Below are positions 34,116 to 42,157 of a stretch of DNA of 64,000 nucleotides, piece by piece; the first letter of the stretch is position 1, and every line of letters begins with the position of its first letter. The notes beneath the pieces were generated by a model. It worked only from the letters and a program-made list of their open reading frames with translations. It was not told the DNA's origin and did not search any database. The DNA lies in contig JAZPYZ010000022.1 in assembly GCA_045544455.1 (NCBI GenBank), positions 98,460 to 162,459 of the forward strand. The letters are read 5' to 3'. The DNA is from JAZPYZ01 sp045544455 (GTDB taxonomy: Bacteria > Bacillota > Clostridia > Oscillospirales > Acutalibacteraceae). Position numbers and translations under genes: made by a program.

Positions 34116-34232
34116 ATGATGAATTCGTTATGGCTTATGTTGCTCGGTATGGTGGGCATTTTTGTAGTGATGGCCGTTATCATGTTAACGGTTTCGATCC
34201 TGAACCGTTTTGCAAAAGATAAGGAGAACTGA
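34116..34232 (+). CDS. Mini OadG-like gamma subunit
   Basis: A 38-residue frame between oadB and proS: one hydrophobic segment (LMLLGMVGIFVVMAVIMLTV) then a short basic tail NRFAKDKEN. Size, topology and position fit the OadG gamma subunit that anchors the pump, although it lacks the usual long C-terminal extension that binds the alpha subunit. Ribosome site AAGGAAAGGGG; an in-frame GTG 6 nt earlier is possible. The proS ribosome site AAGGAG lies in its last codons. Confidence 0.7.
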   Translation: MMNSLWLMLLGMVGIFVVMAVIMLTVSILNRFAKDKEN

Positions 34233-34234
34233 TC

Positions 34235-35674
34235 ATGGCAGATAATAAAAAACTCGTCTCGGCGATCACCGCCATGGAAGACGATTTTGCACAATGGTAT
34301 ACCGACGTAGTGAAAAAAGCGGAACTGATTGAATACACCAGCGTCAAAGGATGTATGGTCATCCGCCCGTACGGCTATGCCATTTGGGAGCATATGCAAC
34401 GCCTGTTAGACGGGATGTTCAAGGCGACCGGCCACGAAAACGTGTGCATGCCGATGTTTATTCCGGAAAGTTTGTTGCAAAAAGAAAAAGACCACGTAGA
34501 AGGGTTTGCGCCGGAAGTGGCGTGGGTTACCCACGGCGGTAACGAGAAGTTGGAAGAACGCCTGTGTGTGCGTCCCACTTCCGAAACCTTGTTCTGCGAA
34601 CATTATGCTAACATCATTCATTCTTGGCGCGACCTGCCGAAACTCTATAACCAGTGGGTTAGCGTGGTGCGTTGGGAAAAAACTACCCGCCCGTTTTTGC
34701 GTTCGCGCGAGTTCTTGTGGCAAGAAGGCCACACCATCCACGCCTCGGCGGACGAAGCGGTGGCCGAAACCGAACAGATGTTGAACGTGTACGCCGATTT
34801 CTGTGAGAAATATCTCGCGATGCCGGTCATGAAAGGCAAAAAGACCGAAAGCGATAAATTCGCCGGTGCCGAAGCGACCTACGCGATCGAAGCGTTGATG
34901 CACGACGGTAAAGCGTTGCAGGCCGGCACGTCCCACTATTTCGGAGACGGGTTTGCCCGTGCGTTTGACATTCAATACGCCGATAAAAACAACACGTTGC
35001 AATATCCGCACCAAACGTCGTGGGGCGTGACCACGCGTTTGATCGGCGCGATCATCATGACGCACGGCGACAACAACGGATTGGTGTTACCGCCGGCGGT
35101 GGCACCGGTACAGGTGGTCGTAGTGCCGGTCGCACAACATAAACCCGGCGTACTGGACAAAGCGGCCGAACTGCGTGACCGTATCGCGAACTTTGCGCGC
35201 GTTAAAATGGACGATTCGGACAATTCCCCGGGTTGGAAATTTGCCGAATACGAGATGAAAGGCGTGCCGCTTCGTTTGGAGATCGGCCCGCGCGACATCG
35301 AAAACAACCAATGCGTGTTGGTGCGCCGCGATAACCGCGAAAAAACGGTGGTATCGCTCGATGAGTTGGAAACCATGATTCCGAAACTGCTCGCCGACTT
35401 AAACGACGCGTTGTATCAAAAAGCGTTGCAAAACCGTGAACAACGCACCTATGCCTGCACCTCGATGGAAGAGATCATCGCCGCGTTGAACGAAAAAGGT
35501 GACGGGTTCGTCAAAGCCATGTGGTGCGGCGACGAGGCGTGTGAAGATAAGGTGAAAGAGGTTACCGGCGTGGGTTCGCGCTGTATCCCGTTTGAACAAG
35601 AATCCATCGGTGACCGGTGCGTCTGTTGCGGCAAACCGGCCAAGTACATGGTCCTGTGGGGCAAGGCGTACTAA
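34235..35674 (+). CDS. proS: Prolyl-tRNA synthetase, type 3 (archaeal/eukaryal-like)
   Basis: Charges tRNA-Pro. The 479-residue length and lack of the bacterial YbaK-like editing insertion identify the type-3 ProRS. Class II motifs are clear: RPTSETLFCEHYANIIHSWR with RWEKTTRPFLRSREFLWQEG (quoted in parts), and motif 3 near VLPPAVAPVQ. A C-terminal cysteine cluster (CGDEACEDK ... RCVCCGKPAKY) is the zinc-binding extension of this type. Its ATG begins 2 nt after the mini-OadG stop. The pairing with a sodium pump operon has no obvious functional reason. Confidence 0.94.
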   Translation: MADNKKLVSAITAMEDDFAQWYTDVVKKAELIEYTSVKGCMVIRPYGYAIWEHMQRLLDGMFKATGHENVCMPMFIPESLLQKEKDHVEGFAPEVAWVTHGGNEKLEERLCVRPTSETLFCEHYANIIHSWRDLPKLYNQWVSVVRWEKTTRPFLRSREFLWQEGHTIHASADEAVAETEQMLNVYADFCEKYLAMPVMKGKKTESDKFAGAEATYAIEALMHDGKALQAGTSHYFGDGFARAFDIQYADKNNTLQYPHQTSWGVTTRLIGAIIMTHGDNNGLVLPPAVAPVQVVVVPVAQHKPGVLDKAAELRDRIANFARVKMDDSDNSPGWKFAEYEMKGVPLRLEIGPRDIENNQCVLVRRDNREKTVVSLDELETMIPKLLADLNDALYQKALQNREQRTYACTSMEEIIAALNEKGDGFVKAMWCGDEACEDKVKEVTGVGSRCIPFEQESIGDRCVCCGKPAKYMVLWGKAY

Positions 35675-35736
35675 TTTATGGTCGTCCTGCTTCTCCCACA
35701 CGGCGCACAACTGAAATACCACTTGGAGGTACTACC

Positions 35737-36333
35737 ATGAATCAATTAGCCAAACCGGCGACCGGCGATACGGTTGCGGTCATGCACACCTCGATGGGGG
35801 ATATCTCGATCCGTCTGTTTGCGGACAAAGCCCCCAAAGCGGTCGAAAACTTTACCACCCATGCGAAAAACGGGTATTATGACGGCTTGATCTTCCACCG
35901 CGTGATCAAAGATTTTATGATCCAAGGCGGCGATCCCCTCGGTACCGGTACCGGCGGCGAAAGCATCTGGGGCCACAGTTTCGAAGACGAGTTCGATCTC
36001 GAACTGCGCAACTATTGCGGCGCGCTTTCGATGGCGAATGCCGGCCCGAACACCAACGGCAGCCAGTTCTTCATCGTGCAGGCGACCGCCGTTCCGGACG
36101 GCATGCTTGCCCAGATGGACGGCTTGGCGGACCGTGGGTTCCCGACCGAAGTGACCGAAAACTATCGCAACCTCGGCGGTACGCCGTGGTTGGATTTCCG
36201 TCATACGGTGTTTGGCCAGGTGTTCGACGGCATGGACGTGGTCCACGCGATCGCGGCGGTACAAGTCGGCGCGAACGATAAACCGGTCGAAGACGTGGTC
36301 ATTCGCTCGATCGACATTACGGAGGTAGCGTGA
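35737..36333 (+). CDS. Cytoplasmic cyclophilin-type peptidyl-prolyl isomerase
   Basis: Cyclophilin fold over nearly all of its 198 residues: signatures FHRVIKDFMIQGGDP, NTNGSQFFIVQ and FGQVFDGMDVV cover the active site (the Arg in FHRV is conserved). There is no signal peptide, so it acts in the cytoplasm to speed proline cis/trans steps in folding. The start after TTGGAGGT was chosen over a longer frame that overlaps proS. Its stop overlaps the ATG of the next, paralogous cyclophilin by one base, suggesting tandem duplication and coupled translation. Confidence 0.92.
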   Translation: MNQLAKPATGDTVAVMHTSMGDISIRLFADKAPKAVENFTTHAKNGYYDGLIFHRVIKDFMIQGGDPLGTGTGGESIWGHSFEDEFDLELRNYCGALSMANAGPNTNGSQFFIVQATAVPDGMLAQMDGLADRGFPTEVTENYRNLGGTPWLDFRHTVFGQVFDGMDVVHAIAAVQVGANDKPVEDVVIRSIDITEVA

Positions 36334-37199
36334 TGAAACAAACGATGAAACGCATCGGTGCGGCGTTGGTTTGCGTGGTTATGTTGTTGGCGTTGACCGC
36401 GTGTGGCGGCCAGGACAATAACGGCAACCCGAAAGCGCAAGACGTCGGCACCGCGTACAAAAACGAAGTGGCCGGTTTCCAGACCGAAGCGCCCGAAAAA
36501 GGCGATCAGATCGTGATTATGCACACCTCAAAAGGGGATATCTCGATCCGTCTGTTCCCGGAAGCGGCTCCCAAAACGGTCGAAAATTTCGTCACCCATG
36601 CCAAAGACGGATACTATGACGGTTTGACCTTCCACCGCGTGATCGAAGGGTTTATGATCCAGGGCGGCGATCCGAAAGGCGACGGTACCGGCGGCGAAAG
36701 CATTTGGGGCGGCAGTTTTGAAGACGAATTCGATACCAAACTGCTCAACCTGCGCGGTTCGCTCTCGATGGCGAACGCCGGCGCCGATACCAACGGCAGC
36801 CAGTTCTTCATCAACCAAGCGCCGGCCTCGGCGTTTGATCGCGACGCCTACGATTACGACGGATTGGTCGAGAATTACAAACAACATTACGAGTCGTATG
36901 CTGCGTACTACACCTCGCACTATCCCACTTTTGAGGAATTTCTGACCAAAGGTGTCGGCGGTATTTCGCCGTTGTCGTATGAAGTTCCGGACGAAGTGTG
37001 GGAAGCCTACGAAACCTACGGCGGCAACATCAATCTCGACGGTGCATGGCGCGAACAAGCCGGCCATGCGGTGTTCGGTCAAGTGTTTGACGGCATGGAT
37101 ATTGTCGATGCGATTGCCGCGGTCGAGACCGATGAAAACGATAAACCGGTCGAAGCGGTGATCATCAACAGCATCACCGTCACCACCTACGAAGGATAA
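36333..37199 (+). CDS. Cyclophilin-type peptidyl-prolyl isomerase, lipoprotein
   Basis: Extracytoplasmic paralogue of the preceding gene. A signal peptide ends in the lipobox LTAC with Cys24 as the acylation site. The cyclophilin core follows (FHRVIEGFMIQGGDP, DTNGSQFFINQ, FGQVFDGMDIV). It contains an insertion of about 70 residues between QFFINQ and the C-terminal strand, rich in Tyr/Glu (from FDRDAYDYDGLVENYKQHYE onward), absent from the cytoplasmic copy. It likely folds secreted proteins at the membrane surface. 288 residues; start ATG chosen for GGAGGT 6 nt upstream. Confidence 0.92.
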   Translation: MKQTMKRIGAALVCVVMLLALTACGGQDNNGNPKAQDVGTAYKNEVAGFQTEAPEKGDQIVIMHTSKGDISIRLFPEAAPKTVENFVTHAKDGYYDGLTFHRVIEGFMIQGGDPKGDGTGGESIWGGSFEDEFDTKLLNLRGSLSMANAGADTNGSQFFINQAPASAFDRDAYDYDGLVENYKQHYESYAAYYTSHYPTFEEFLTKGVGGISPLSYEVPDEVWEAYETYGGNINLDGAWREQAGHAVFGQVFDGMDIVDAIAAVETDENDKPVEAVIINSITVTTYEG

Positions 37200-37212
37200 T
37201 CTGTGCAAATTT

Positions 37213-37247
37213 AAAATCCGGCATGTGGTTTAAACATGCCGGATTTT
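37213..37247 (+). terminator. Terminator after the cyclophilin pair
   Basis: AAAATCCGGCATGT / ACATGCCGGATTTT perfect stem, seven-base loop; A and T runs are part of the stem, so it may work in both directions. Confidence 0.88.
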
Positions 37248-37333
37248 GCACGCATGGCCGACGTATTGATCAAGATCGGGTGGCGACAAGCGGGTGCTAT
37301 CCGGTTCGCCCGATACATAGGATAATACCATGA

Positions 37334-37362
37334 TTGATTTTGTCGGCTGTTTGTGGTACACT
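37334..37362 (+). promoter_or_regulatory. Promoter of the hydrolase-murF-ddl operon
   Basis: TTGATT, 17-bp spacer, TACACT; 35 bp before the start codon. Confidence 0.65.
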
Positions 37363-37397
37363 GGTTATATTGATTAGAAGAAAGGGGCTTGATCGCG

Positions 37398-38165
37398 ATG
37401 GAATGGACCTATGGAGCGCAACGCGTTTCGTATATCGATCAAGGGCAAGGTGATCCCGTCATCCTGTTACACGGATGGGGCGCGCCGGCGGCGTTGTATC
37501 GGTTGATCATCGATCATCTGTCGCAAACGCACCGCGTCATCGCCCCTGACTTGCCGGGTTTTGGCGGTTCGGACGAACCGACTACCCCGTGGTGTGTGGA
37601 CGATTACGTTGACTTTGTGTTGGCGCTTGCCGCCCACCTCAACGTTGACCGCGCCACCTTGATCGGCCACTCGTTTGGCGGTCGCGTCATCATCAAATTG
37701 CTCAACCGAACCGCCTGTCCGTTGACGGCCGATCGCGTTGTGTTGATCGATGCCGCCGGCATTCGTCCCAAACGCACCCTGGCCTACCATATCAAGGTGC
37801 GCAGTTACAAATTGGCGAAATGGTTTTTATCGACCAAACTGGTTCAAACGCTGTATCCGGACGCGTTGGCCGATCTGCAACGCAATGCCGGTTCGTCGGA
37901 TTATCGTAACGCCAGTCTGGCGTTACGGCAAACGATGGTGCGTTGCATCAACGAAGATCTGACGCCGTTGCTCGGCGGCGTGTATCCGCCGACCTTGTTG
38001 ATCTGGGGCGAACTCGATACCGATACGCCGCTATCCGACGGTAAACTCATGGAACAACGCATTCCGGATGCCGGCTTGGTGGTACTTGCCGGTGCCGGGC
38101 ATTTCTCCTACGCCGAACGGTGGGACCAATGCCGCCGGGTACTCGATGCGTTCTTTAACGCTTGA
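37398..38165 (+). CDS. Alpha/beta-fold hydrolase
   Basis: 255-residue hydrolase with a complete catalytic triad: nucleophile in GHSFGG (residue ~91-96), acid in WGELDTDTP and His in GAGHFSYAE. The oxyanion-side motif LLHGWGAP is also present, as is a short cap domain. Substrate cannot be read from sequence. Its position as first gene of an operon with a membrane-type MurF and Ddl (33-nt and 19-nt gaps) suggests a wall-precursor or lipid-linked substrate, but this is inference from context. ATG at 37398 chosen because AAAGGGG lies 10 nt upstream. Confidence 0.85.
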   Translation: MEWTYGAQRVSYIDQGQGDPVILLHGWGAPAALYRLIIDHLSQTHRVIAPDLPGFGGSDEPTTPWCVDDYVDFVLALAAHLNVDRATLIGHSFGGRVIIKLLNRTACPLTADRVVLIDAAGIRPKRTLAYHIKVRSYKLAKWFLSTKLVQTLYPDALADLQRNAGSSDYRNASLALRQTMVRCINEDLTPLLGGVYPPTLLIWGELDTDTPLSDGKLMEQRIPDAGLVVLAGAGHFSYAERWDQCRRVLDAFFNA

Positions 38166-38198
38166 TATAAGCCAACTTCATCTATCGGAGGGATCCCG

Positions 38199-39758
38199 AT
38201 GTCTTTAACGATTGCCAGATGGTTCTTTTATCTGTGCTGCACCGTCAACGTCGGTGTGCAAACCTTGTTTTTCACCCATATGATCCAACTCAACGGCTAT
38301 AGTCCGAAACGGTTTTACCGGTGGTGTCGCGTCAACGCGCCGCGCGTCATGTCGACGCGTCGATACGTGATGTTGGTACCGGCGGCGGCCGGCGCGTTGG
38401 TGATGATTTCGGGCGCGCGTGCGTGGTTGTTGTACTTGATCGGCGTATCGGTCGTTCTCAACGCGCTGATGAACCTGCCGTCCAAAGCCAAAAAACCGTT
38501 GGTATACACCGCCCGTGTCAAACGTTTGCTTACCACCACCGTGATCTTGTGGTTGTTGGTCGGTGTGTTGACCTGGTGGATGCCGGTATGGTTGGGCGCG
38601 CTGTTGATCTTGGCGTTATCCGCGCTTGCCGTATGGTGGGCGATGGCGGCCAACGCCATCAACCAACCGATCGAAACCGGTATTCAGCAATACTATATTC
38701 GCGATGCAAAACGGTTGTTGAAATCCAAAGCCGATATGCCGGTCATCGGTATCACCGGCAGTTACGGCAAAACCAGTACCAAAAACTATCTCACGGCGTT
38801 GTTATCCACTCGGTACAACGTGCTGATGACGCCGGAAAGTTACAATACCCCGATGGGCATCGTGCGCACCATTCGGGAACACTTAAAACCGTCGCACCAA
38901 ATTTTCGTGTGCGAAATGGGTGCCTGCCGCGTCGGTGAGATCAAGGAATTGTGCGATCTCGTTCATCCGACCTATGGCCTGATCACCTCGATTGGGGAAC
39001 AACATCTCGAAACCTTCGGCAGTGTGCAGAACATCATCGATACCAAGTTTGAACTCGCCGACGCGTTGCCGGCCGGTGGGTTCGTGGTGGTCAACGAAGA
39101 TAACGACTATATCCATAACCGCGAGACGGCGGTTCGTCGCATCGGCTACTCGGTCGACGGCCAAGCGGATTACATCGCGACCGATATGTCGGTCAGCGCG
39201 AACGGCAGTTCCTTCATCGTTACCGCGCCGGACGGCGAATCGCGCCGATTCACCACCAAATTGCTCGGCGCACACAACATTCAAAACCTCACCGGTTGTA
39301 TTGCCGTCGCGCATACGCTCGGTATCCCGTTGGAAGAATTGGTGTATCCGGTTCGTATGATCAAACCGGTCGCCCACCGTCTGCAGATGTTGCCCAACGG
39401 CTTCATCGACGACGCGTTCAACTCCAATCCAGCCGGTTTCCGCGCCGCACTCGACGTGTTATCCGCCTTTTCGGGCGAACGGGTACTTGTTACGCCCGGC
39501 ATGGTCGAACTCGGCGACGTGCAGGAAATCCGCAACCGAGAACTCGGCGAATATGCCGCCACCCGTTGCGACCGCGCTATTTTGGTCGGTCAAAAACAAG
39601 CGCCGCCTCTGAAAGCCGGTCTGTTGGCCGGTGGATTCCCCGAAAACCAGATCGCGGTGGTCAACTCGCTAAACGAAGCGCTGGATATCATCAAACGCTT
39701 GCCGTTGGATAACGAGCGCATTGTGCTGTTGGAAAACGATCTGCCGGATTCGTATTGA
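38199..39758 (+). CDS. murF: MurF-type Mur ligase with an N-terminal membrane domain
   Basis: Probable UDP-MurNAc-tripeptide:D-Ala-D-Ala ligase of 519 residues. The Mur-ligase core starts near residue 180 with the P-loop GSYGKTS (187-193), then YNTPMGIVRTIR, CEMGACRVGEI, SIGEQHLETFGS, KPVAHRLQ, DDAFNSNPAGFRAALD and TPGMVELG, which are MurF-like signatures. Instead of the soluble MurF N-terminal substrate domain it has ~175 residues with three or four hydrophobic segments (about 5-25, 55-90, 105-150). The ligase is therefore probably held at the membrane. The next gene is ddl, which makes its D-Ala-D-Ala substrate; no other murF lies in the dcw cluster. Confidence 0.82.
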   Translation: MSLTIARWFFYLCCTVNVGVQTLFFTHMIQLNGYSPKRFYRWCRVNAPRVMSTRRYVMLVPAAAGALVMISGARAWLLYLIGVSVVLNALMNLPSKAKKPLVYTARVKRLLTTTVILWLLVGVLTWWMPVWLGALLILALSALAVWWAMAANAINQPIETGIQQYYIRDAKRLLKSKADMPVIGITGSYGKTSTKNYLTALLSTRYNVLMTPESYNTPMGIVRTIREHLKPSHQIFVCEMGACRVGEIKELCDLVHPTYGLITSIGEQHLETFGSVQNIIDTKFELADALPAGGFVVVNEDNDYIHNRETAVRRIGYSVDGQADYIATDMSVSANGSSFIVTAPDGESRRFTTKLLGAHNIQNLTGCIAVAHTLGIPLEELVYPVRMIKPVAHRLQMLPNGFIDDAFNSNPAGFRAALDVLSAFSGERVLVTPGMVELGDVQEIRNRELGEYAATRCDRAILVGQKQAPPLKAGLLAGGFPENQIAVVNSLNEALDIIKRLPLDNERIVLLENDLPDSY

Positions 39759-39777
39759 TATAGAAAGAGTGAATGGT

Positions 39778-40998
39778 ATGAAAACAAATGTAGCGGTCAT
39801 CTTTGGCGGTAAAAGCGTCGAACACGAGGTATCGGTCATTTCGGGATTACAGGCGTTTCGCGCGCTGGACCGGTCGAAATTCGATGCGATCCCGTTGTAT
39901 ATCACCAAAAATAACGAGTTCTACACCGGCGATAATCTCGGTGATATCGCCGCGTTCAAAGATATTCCGGCGGCATTGGCGCAAGCGGTCCGCGTGTTAC
40001 CGGTCCCGATCGACGGCGGCCGCGTGCAACTGTTGCGGTACCCGTTGCGCAAGTTCGGTAACAACGTCGTCGCGGAAATCGACGTCGCGTTGCCGGTCGT
40101 GCACGGCACCAACGTCGAAGACGGTACCCTCATGGGCTACCTCGAAATGTTAGGGTTGCCGTATGCCGGTTGTGACGTTATGTCTGCCGCTATCGGCATG
40201 GATAAATTCTTGATGAAAGGCGCGCTCAAACAAGCCGGTGTACCGGTTCTCGGCGCGATCAGTTTCACCGGCCGCGACTATGTCGCGGGGGCCGACCTGG
40301 TGCTCTCCGGCATCGAAAAAGCGATGGGCTATCCGGTCATCGTCAAACCGGTCAACCTCGGTTCGTCGGTCGGTATTTCCAAAGCGGTCGACCGCGCCTC
40401 GTTGGAAGATGCGCTCAACACCGCGTTCGGCTTTGCGCCGAACGTGTTGGTAGAACCCGCGATCCAACCCCTGCGCGAGATCAACTGTGCGGTAATCGGT
40501 GACACGTATAAAGCGCGCGCATCGGCGTGTGAGCAACCGTTCGGCAACGATGCGATTTTGAGTTTTGCGGATAAATATCAATCCGGCGGCAGCAAAGATG
40601 CCGGCAGCAAAACCGGTACCGGCAGCAAAACTGCCGGCGGCGGTATGAGCAGTTTGCAACGGCAATGTCCGGCCGATCTCCCGCCCGAAGTCACCGAAAA
40701 GGTGCAAGCGCTTGCGGTCAAGACGTTCCGCGCATTGGGTTGCAGCGGTGTCGCGCGGATCGATTTCCTCAACAACCCCGAAACCGATGAATGGTGGGTA
40801 AACGAGATCAACACCATTCCCGGATCGCTCGCGTTCTACCTGTTCGAAGCGGCCGGCACGCCGTTTAAGGATCTGCTCACCGAGATGATCGACCTGGCGT
40901 TTAAACGCCAACGTGAACGCGATTCGCTCACCTTCAGTTACGATAACAACCTGCTTGCCACCGCATCGATCGGCGGCAGCAAAGGCGCTAAACGGTAA
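39778..40998 (+). CDS. ddl: D-alanine--D-alanine ligase
   Basis: ATP-grasp enzyme making D-Ala-D-Ala for the stem peptide. Signatures: FGGKSVEHEVSVISG at the N-terminus, HGTNVEDGTLMGYLEMLGLPYAG (in parts), KPVNLGSSVGISK, and the metal-site end RIDFLNNPETDEWWVNEINTIPG (in parts). At 406 residues it is longer than usual. Most of the excess is a Gly/Ser/Lys-rich insertion (SGGSKDAGSKTGTGSKTAGG, DNA about 40582-40644) where other Ddl enzymes have the short omega loop closing the active site. The core residues look intact. ATG is 19 nt after murF; the longer frame to the left is rejected. Confidence 0.94.
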   Translation: MKTNVAVIFGGKSVEHEVSVISGLQAFRALDRSKFDAIPLYITKNNEFYTGDNLGDIAAFKDIPAALAQAVRVLPVPIDGGRVQLLRYPLRKFGNNVVAEIDVALPVVHGTNVEDGTLMGYLEMLGLPYAGCDVMSAAIGMDKFLMKGALKQAGVPVLGAISFTGRDYVAGADLVLSGIEKAMGYPVIVKPVNLGSSVGISKAVDRASLEDALNTAFGFAPNVLVEPAIQPLREINCAVIGDTYKARASACEQPFGNDAILSFADKYQSGGSKDAGSKTGTGSKTAGGGMSSLQRQCPADLPPEVTEKVQALAVKTFRALGCSGVARIDFLNNPETDEWWVNEINTIPGSLAFYLFEAAGTPFKDLLTEMIDLAFKRQRERDSLTFSYDNNLLATASIGGSKGAKR

Positions 40999-41004
40999 TA
41001 AAAA

Positions 41005-41035
41005 AACACCCGATGTTCACCATCGGGTGTTTTTG
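41005..41035 (+). terminator. ddl terminator
   Basis: AACACCCGATG / CATCGGGTGTT stem, TTCAC loop, T run. Stem nearly identical to that of the helicase terminator at 30125-30154. Confidence 0.9.
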
Positions 41036-41047
41036 TGTGTTTGCTGG

Positions 41048-41248
41048 TTAATCACGCACATATTCGGCAATATCTTCCAACCGACAATCTAATGCCGCGC
41101 ACAATTTGTCTAAGGTCTTTGTCTCAATGTTTTCATTGGCGCGTAACCGACGAATGGTTTTGCTATCGATGCCGCCCTTTTCGCGCAGTTGATAGGTGGA
41201 TATTTGTCTGGCTTTCATGGTCTCCCATAATTTATCGAATCGTATCAA
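41048..41248 (-). CDS. Small XRE/Cro-type HTH regulator
   Basis: 66-residue protein that is almost entirely a Cro/C1-type helix-turn-helix (QISTYQLREKGGIDSKTIRR, then TLDKLCAALDCRLEDIAEYV). The TTG start is preferred: a perfect GGAGGTG lies 6 nt upstream, whereas the ATG further upstream has no ribosome site. Divergent from the 82-residue gene, with a symmetric AT-rich operator between them. Base composition is lower in GC than neighbours. Probably an autorepressor of the pair; it could also be the antitoxin-like half of a minimal two-gene module. Confidence 0.8.
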   Translation of the reverse strand: MIRFDKLWETMKARQISTYQLREKGGIDSKTIRRLRANENIETKTLDKLCAALDCRLEDIAEYVRD

Positions 41249-41275
41249 CTCACACACCTCCATTGACATGTATTA

Positions 41276-41322
41276 TTATGGGGGTTATAATCTTATTTAT
41301 TAAGGGGATATAATCCCCATAA
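41276..41322. promoter_or_regulatory. Operator/promoter region of the divergent small-gene pair
   Basis: Outer inverted repeat TTATGGGG ... CCCCATAA; inner element GGGGNTATAATC occurs twice, 23 bp apart (41281 and 41304), the second within GGGGATATAATCCCC. The TATAAT cores could serve as -10 elements, so a repressor bound here would cover the promoters. Confidence 0.6.
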
Positions 41323-41346
41323 CAAAACAAGAAAGAGGTGACTTGT

Positions 41347-41595
41347 GTGAAGTTGTATCAAGAAATATTAATAAAAGCACAAGAAAGGAAGATGCTTGAT
41401 GAAGCCTTTCCAAAGTGGAGACAAGATGCAAAAGAGATAGTTAGCATGGAATGTTATCGAGCGCTTGCTCGCATTAAGGAGATTTTAGAGGATGAACGGT
41501 TAGAAGATGAGGAGTGTTTTATGAAGATTGAAGAGATCGTTTGCGTGCTTGAAGACATAGGAAGTGATGCCGGCCTTCGTCACGATTTCGGGTGA
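41347..41595 (+). CDS. Small acidic protein of unknown function
   Basis: 82 residues, highly charged and predicted helical (KLYQEILIKAQERKMLDEAF, then ALARIKEILEDERLEDEECF). No family recognised. GTG start chosen for the AGAGGTG site 6 nt upstream; an in-frame GTG 9 nt earlier overlaps that site. Composition is AT-rich, unlike the neighbouring housekeeping genes, suggesting acquisition together with the divergent XRE gene. No membrane segment, no signal peptide. Whether it is an effector, toxin-like partner or anti-regulator is unknown. Confidence 0.65.
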   Translation: MKLYQEILIKAQERKMLDEAFPKWRQDAKEIVSMECYRALARIKEILEDERLEDEECFMKIEEIVCVLEDIGSDAGLRHDFG

Positions 41596-41599
41596 TCAT

Positions 41600-41665
41600 G
41601 AGTTTGATCAAGTGGTTTGCTTTATCCGAGCGCGTTAGCGCGAGCGTGCTGTCTGCAAGACCGCT
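41600..41665 (-). repeat. Solo P module, inverted orientation
   Basis: GTTTGATCAAGTGGTTTGC, then CGAGCGCGTTAGCGCGAGCG and CTGTCTGCAAGACC. A single P module without X or T, showing that P can exist alone. It borders the AT-rich small-gene cassette on its right. Confidence 0.85.
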
Positions 41666-41705
41666 GCAGGCGCGGCGTTATTATACATTATTTTTAAAAA
41701 AGCGG

Positions 41706-41734
41706 TTGACAACGGGCGAGAGCGATGTTATAAT
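41706..41734 (+). promoter_or_regulatory. ylxM-ffh promoter
   Basis: TTGACA, 17-bp spacer, TATAAT. A small GTAAAG ... CTTTAC stem (about 41743-41761) follows in the leader. Confidence 0.85.
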
Positions 41735-41781
41735 GACACTCTGTAAAGAAAAAAACTTTACACGAAAGGAGTGAATCCCCG

Positions 41782-42144
41782 ATGGCAAAAGATCTGGAAA
41801 TGTCGATTTTGTTTGACTTTTACGGCGGCCTGTTGACCGAAAAGCAACAAAACGCGATCGATCTGTACTACAACCAAGACTTGTCGCTTTCCGAAATCGC
41901 CGAAGATACGGGGATCACCCGTCAAGGCGTGCGCGACGCGGTCAAGCGCGCCGAAGCACAACTCATCGAAATGGAAGAACAGTTAGGATTGGCGGCGCGG
42001 TTTCGTCGCATGCAGGCGTGTGTGAAAGAGATCGGGCGCGCGGTCGAACAGATCGAACAGATCAACGACGATCAATTCCATTCGGATAAGATCGCCGCTT
42101 GCGCGACCAAGATCAACAAATTAGTACGCAAACTCGACGACTGA
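41782..42144 (+). CDS. ylxM: YlxM/p13-like HTH protein
   Basis: 120-residue helical protein with a sigma70 region-4-like helix-turn-helix (LSLSEIAEDTGITRQGVRDA at ~33-52) preceded by the family motif YGGLLTEKQQNAIDLYYNQD. It is almost always encoded before ffh and is thought to assist the signal recognition particle pathway. Ribosome site AAAGGAG. 13-nt gap to ffh. Confidence 0.92.
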   Translation: MAKDLEMSILFDFYGGLLTEKQQNAIDLYYNQDLSLSEIAEDTGITRQGVRDAVKRAEAQLIEMEEQLGLAARFRRMQACVKEIGRAVEQIEQINDDQFHSDKIAACATKINKLVRKLDD

Positions 42145-42157
42145 GGAGAACTCACGT

